Assembly: GCF_020630935.1 (NCBI RefSeq)
Contig: NZ_JAHDIG010000004.1
Coordinates: forward strand, 89,395 to 123,361
DNA: 33,967 nt
Direction of reading: 5' to 3'
Source of the DNA: Bernardetia sp.
GTDB lineage: Bacteria > Bacteroidota > Bacteroidia > Cytophagales > Bernardetiaceae
This document shows, piece after piece, positions 31,430 to 33,967 of the stretch. Position numbers and translations under genes: made by a program. The notes beneath the pieces were generated by a model that had not been told where the DNA came from, made no database searches, and worked only from the letters and a program-made list of their open reading frames with translations. Every line of letters starts with the position of its first letter. Positions within the stretch are counted from its first letter, which is position 1.

Positions 31430-31799
31430 AAGTGTTTAGTTTGATAGAAATAAAAAAATAAAACTATTAAGCAGGTTTGAGAGTTGAAAAAGTTAAAGAA
31501 AACAATTCAAACGTTCTATTCCAAATAAAATTGTATTCTTTATTTTCCTCAATAAGGCTTTTTGAAAATATACATTGAACTTTCTTCTTATATTTATTGG
31601 TTAGTAATTTGTACGATACCTCATAATTTTCAAATCGTAATAATTTGACGTATTTTAGCATAGATAGAAAGATACAAATACTGAATCATCACTTTTTTAA
31701 CTTAATTTTAAACACACAATTTAACTTACAAAAGATTAGAAATTTTGAAACGAAAAAATAAATTACTAGAGAATGAGTTTCTAATCATAAGAATAGTAT
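31430..31799. other. 370-nt intergenic region between divergent MscS and rnr genes
   Basis: No convincing gene. One minus-strand frame of 64 codons (31467-31661, ending FSTLKPA) has a protein-like Lys/Glu/Ile mix but no recognisable motif, no signal peptide and no good start context; it is left as doubtful. The stretch is very AT-rich and should hold the two divergent promoters; no clear TAnnTTTG box was found. Confidence 0.4.
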
Positions 31800-33967
31800 A
31801 TGACAAAGAAAAAATCAAAAAACGAGAAAAATCCTCGTCTTAGCCGTGAAGAAGTCCAAAAACTAGCTACTGGACTCATAGAAACATTAGCACAAAGTAA
31901 ATCTGAAAGTTTTACACTTCGCCAACTCTACAAAAAAATAGGCTTAGATACACAAGATGAGAAAGAAAACTTCAGAGAAATTGTAGGGACAGCATCTGAA
32001 AATACAAAGAAAGAATCTGAAAACAAATCGGCTAACAAAGATAAAAGAGAAAGTAAAACAAACAAAAATACTTCGGAATCGGATAAGAAAAATACAGACC
32101 TGCCAAAAAGAAAAGATGTAGTAGGAGATGGTACTCATCCAAATAAATCTAAAAATGCAGATTTTAAGTTAGATACAAAATCAAAAACTACCCTTGAAAA
32201 AGGAGAGTATATTGGCGTTGTGGACGGAGGAATGAGAGATTATTCTTATGTAATCTGTGAAGAGCTAGAAGAAGATGCTTGGGTAGGGCAACACAAAATA
32301 AAAAGTGCCATTACTGGAGATACTGTAAAAATTAAGCTGACAGGAAAACAAAAAGGAAAAAATCCAGAAGGAGAAGTAATTGAAGTAGTTGAGCGTGGGC
32401 GTACAGAGTTTGTTGGTAATGTTCAGCTGTTCAACCGTTTTGCTTTCGTGATTGTAGAATCTAAGAAAATGAAAATGGATATTTTTGTTCCCTTAGATAA
32501 TCTCAATGGAGCTACCAATAATGATAAAGTAGTTGTCAAGATTACCGAATGGACAGAAGACAAAGACAAAAATCCAGTAGGAGAAGTAATCGAAGTGTTG
32601 GGGAAAGCTGGAGAAAATGAGGCAGAAATTCACGCCATTATGGTAGAATTTGGTTTGCCAATGGAATTTGACGAAAAACTGATAAAAAAAGCAGAAGATG
32701 TTCCAGATGACCTTACCAAAGAAGAGTTCAAAAAGCGTAAAGATTTCCGTCCTACACTTACTTTTACGATTGACCCTCACGATGCAAAAGATTTTGATGA
32801 TGCCATTTCACTTAGTTATTTGCCAAATGGAAACTATGAAATAGGTGTGCATATTGCTGATGTTACACATTATATTCGCCCAAATACTTTATTAGAAAAA
32901 GAAGCTCAAAAACGTGCTACTTCGGTTTATTTGGTGGACAGAGTTGTGCCGATGCTTCCAGAACGAATTTCAAATAATCTGTGTTCTTTGCGTCCACAAG
33001 AGGAAAAACTAGCATTTTCGGCTGTCTTTGAGCTAGATAAAAATGGAAGTGTACACAAAAGATGGTATGGCAAAACGGTAATCTATTCTGACCGTCGTTT
33101 TACGTACGAAGAAGCACAAGAGCGCATCGAAACAAAAGAAGGAGATTATGCAGATGAAATAAATATTCTGAATGATATTGCAAAAAAATTACAGGCTAAA
33201 AGATTCAGACATGGAGCGATTAGTTTCGAAACACAAGAAGTAAAGTTCAAGCTAGACGAAAATGGAAAGCCTTTGGGGGTTATTCCAAAAATTAGAAAAG
33301 ATGCTCACAAATTGGTAGAGGAATATATGCTTTTGGCAAATAAAAGTGTAGCTGAATTTGTATATAACTATAAGGGAGGCAAAGAAAAAAATACAATGAT
33401 TTATCGTGTTCACGACGACCCAGACCCAGAAAAACTTGCTAATTTGAAGGCAATGGCAAAAACCTTTGGTTATGACATTAATACAGACCCAGAGCATTTT
33501 GCAGAGTCGTTGGCAAAGCTAGTAAAAGCAACAGAAGGTAAGCCAGAATATGAAACATTGCAGTCTTTGGCAATTCGTTCGATGGCAAAGGCAGTATATA
33601 CAACTAAAGCTACTGGACATTATGGACTTTCATTTGACCATTATTCTCACTTTACATCGCCTATTCGTCGTTATCCAGATATGATGGCACACCGTCTGTT
33701 GGAAAAGTATCTTAAAAAGAATGTAAAATCTATAAATCCAGCCAAGTATGAAAGCCTAGCAAGACATTCATCAGATATGGAGAAACGTGCTTCTGATGCT
33801 GAGCGTGCTTCTATTCGCTTCAAACAAGCTGAGTTTATGGCAGACCATATCGGAGAAGTATTTGAAGGAATGGTTTCGGGTGTAACCGAATGGGGGCTTT
33901 ATGTCGAAATTACTTCAACAGCCTGTGAAGGAATGATTCGCCTTTCAGATTTGAAGGGAGATTATTT
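31800..33967 (+). CDS. rnr: Ribonuclease R (3' end cut by window end)
   Basis: A processive 3'-5' exoribonuclease that degrades structured RNA and takes part in RNA quality control. The frame is open from ATG 31800 to the window end, 722 codons. Order: a short N-terminal helical part (about 15-60), a Lys/Glu/Ser/Asn-rich low-complexity linker (about 62-133), cold-shock domains (YIGVVDGGMRDYSYVI..., then FVGNVQLFNRFAFVIVESKKMKMDIFVP), the RNB catalytic domain with TIDPHDAKDFDDAIS (metal Asp325, 331, 333, 334), VHIADVTHYI, DRVVPMLPERISNNLCSLRP, HYGLSFDHYSHFTSPIRRYPD, and the start of the S1 domain (GEVFEGMVSGVTEWGLYVEI). The linker is longer and the start shorter than in E. coli. Minus-strand frames inside it are not genes. 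Confidence 0.97.
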   Translation, partial: MTKKKSKNEKNPRLSREEVQKLATGLIETLAQSKSESFTLRQLYKKIGLDTQDEKENFREIVGTASENTKKESENKSANKDKRESKTNKNTSESDKKNTDLPKRKDVVGDGTHPNKSKNADFKLDTKSKTTLEKGEYIGVVDGGMRDYSYVICEELEEDAWVGQHKIKSAITGDTVKIKLTGKQKGKNPEGEVIEVVERGRTEFVGNVQLFNRFAFVIVESKKMKMDIFVPLDNLNGATNNDKVVVKITEWTEDKDKNPVGEVIEVLGKAGENEAEIHAIMVEFGLPMEFDEKLIKKAEDVPDDLTKEEFKKRKDFRPTLTFTIDPHDAKDFDDAISLSYLPNGNYEIGVHIADVTHYIRPNTLLEKEAQKRATSVYLVDRVVPMLPERISNNLCSLRPQEEKLAFSAVFELDKNGSVHKRWYGKTVIYSDRRFTYEEAQERIETKEGDYADEINILNDIAKKLQAKRFRHGAISFETQEVKFKLDENGKPLGVIPKIRKDAHKLVEEYMLLANKSVAEFVYNYKGGKEKNTMIYRVHDDPDPEKLANLKAMAKTFGYDINTDPEHFAESLAKLVKATEGKPEYETLQSLAIRSMAKAVYTTKATGHYGLSFDHYSHFTSPIRRYPDMMAHRLLEKYLKKNVKSINPAKYESLARHSSDMEKRASDAERASIRFKQAEFMADHIGEVFEGMVSGVTEWGLYVEITSTACEGMIRLSDLKGDY

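Noticed and set aside
31467-31661. 64-codon minus-strand frame before the MscS gene.
   Set aside because: No motif, signal peptide or clear start context; AT-rich DNA gives such frames by chance. Kept only as a note within the intergenic entry.
31944-33497. Minus-strand frames inside the ribonuclease R gene (64-95 codons).
   Set aside because: They are Phe/Ile/Cys-rich complements of a strongly conserved plus-strand enzyme.
1-33967. Insertion sequences, prophage, tRNA or rRNA genes.
   Set aside because: No transposase, integrase, phage structural gene, tRNA cloverleaf or rRNA sequence was recognised in the window.

Overview
The window is AT-rich bacterial chromosome, most likely from a gliding Bacteroidota (Cytophagales/Bernardetia-Flexibacter type). 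This rests on a C-terminal type IX secretion (T9SS) sorting domain, a RemB/Wzi-like outer-membrane protein, many small Bacteroidota-type lipoproteins, DUF4175 and DUF3098 proteins, almost no Shine-Dalgarno sequences, and several TAnnTTTG -7 promoter boxes 30-47 nt before starts. The taxon is inferred from protein character and was not tested by alignment.

Left part (1-10.8 kb): threonine synthase (thrC), a secreted hypothetical protein, an RluA-family pseudouridine synthase, and a 0.56 kb gap that appears to encode an independent structured RNA ending in a strong bidirectional terminator. An old-yellow-enzyme oxidoreductase follows, with an operator-like palindrome upstream. Next is a compact three-gene cassette on the minus strand: a DUF4393/Abi-alpha protein, a barstar-family protein, and a protein with a new N-terminal domain joined to a DUF7352-like domain. 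This cassette is the best candidate here for an undescribed defence or toxin-immunity system. A giant DUF4175 coiled-coil membrane protein lies upstream of it.

Middle (10.4-21.1 kb): a small exported protein, a secreted M48 metallopeptidase paired with an outer-membrane-like protein, then a tight minus-strand operon DUF3098 - CapA lipoprotein - RemB/Wzi-like barrel, preceded by folD. Between a small Cys-rich lipoprotein and a glutamate dehydrogenase gene lies about 0.96 kb of non-coding DNA with 10 perfect DnaA boxes (TTATCCACA) and at least 13 single-mismatch boxes. This is very probably the chromosomal replication origin, placed away from dnaA.

Right part (21.2-34 kb): envelope and export genes (LysM protein, a small lipoprotein, a VCBS-repeat T9SS cargo, a BamA-like barrel, a cytochrome-c lipoprotein, an MbnP-like lipoprotein, an NTF2/SnoaL-like protein, a beta-barrel, an MscS channel), and the first 722 codons of ribonuclease R, cut by the window end. 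Two kinds of palindromic repeat recur. One copy of the GATAAGG palindrome lies inside the signal-peptide codons of the CapA gene. No tRNA, rRNA, CRISPR array, transposase or prophage was seen.
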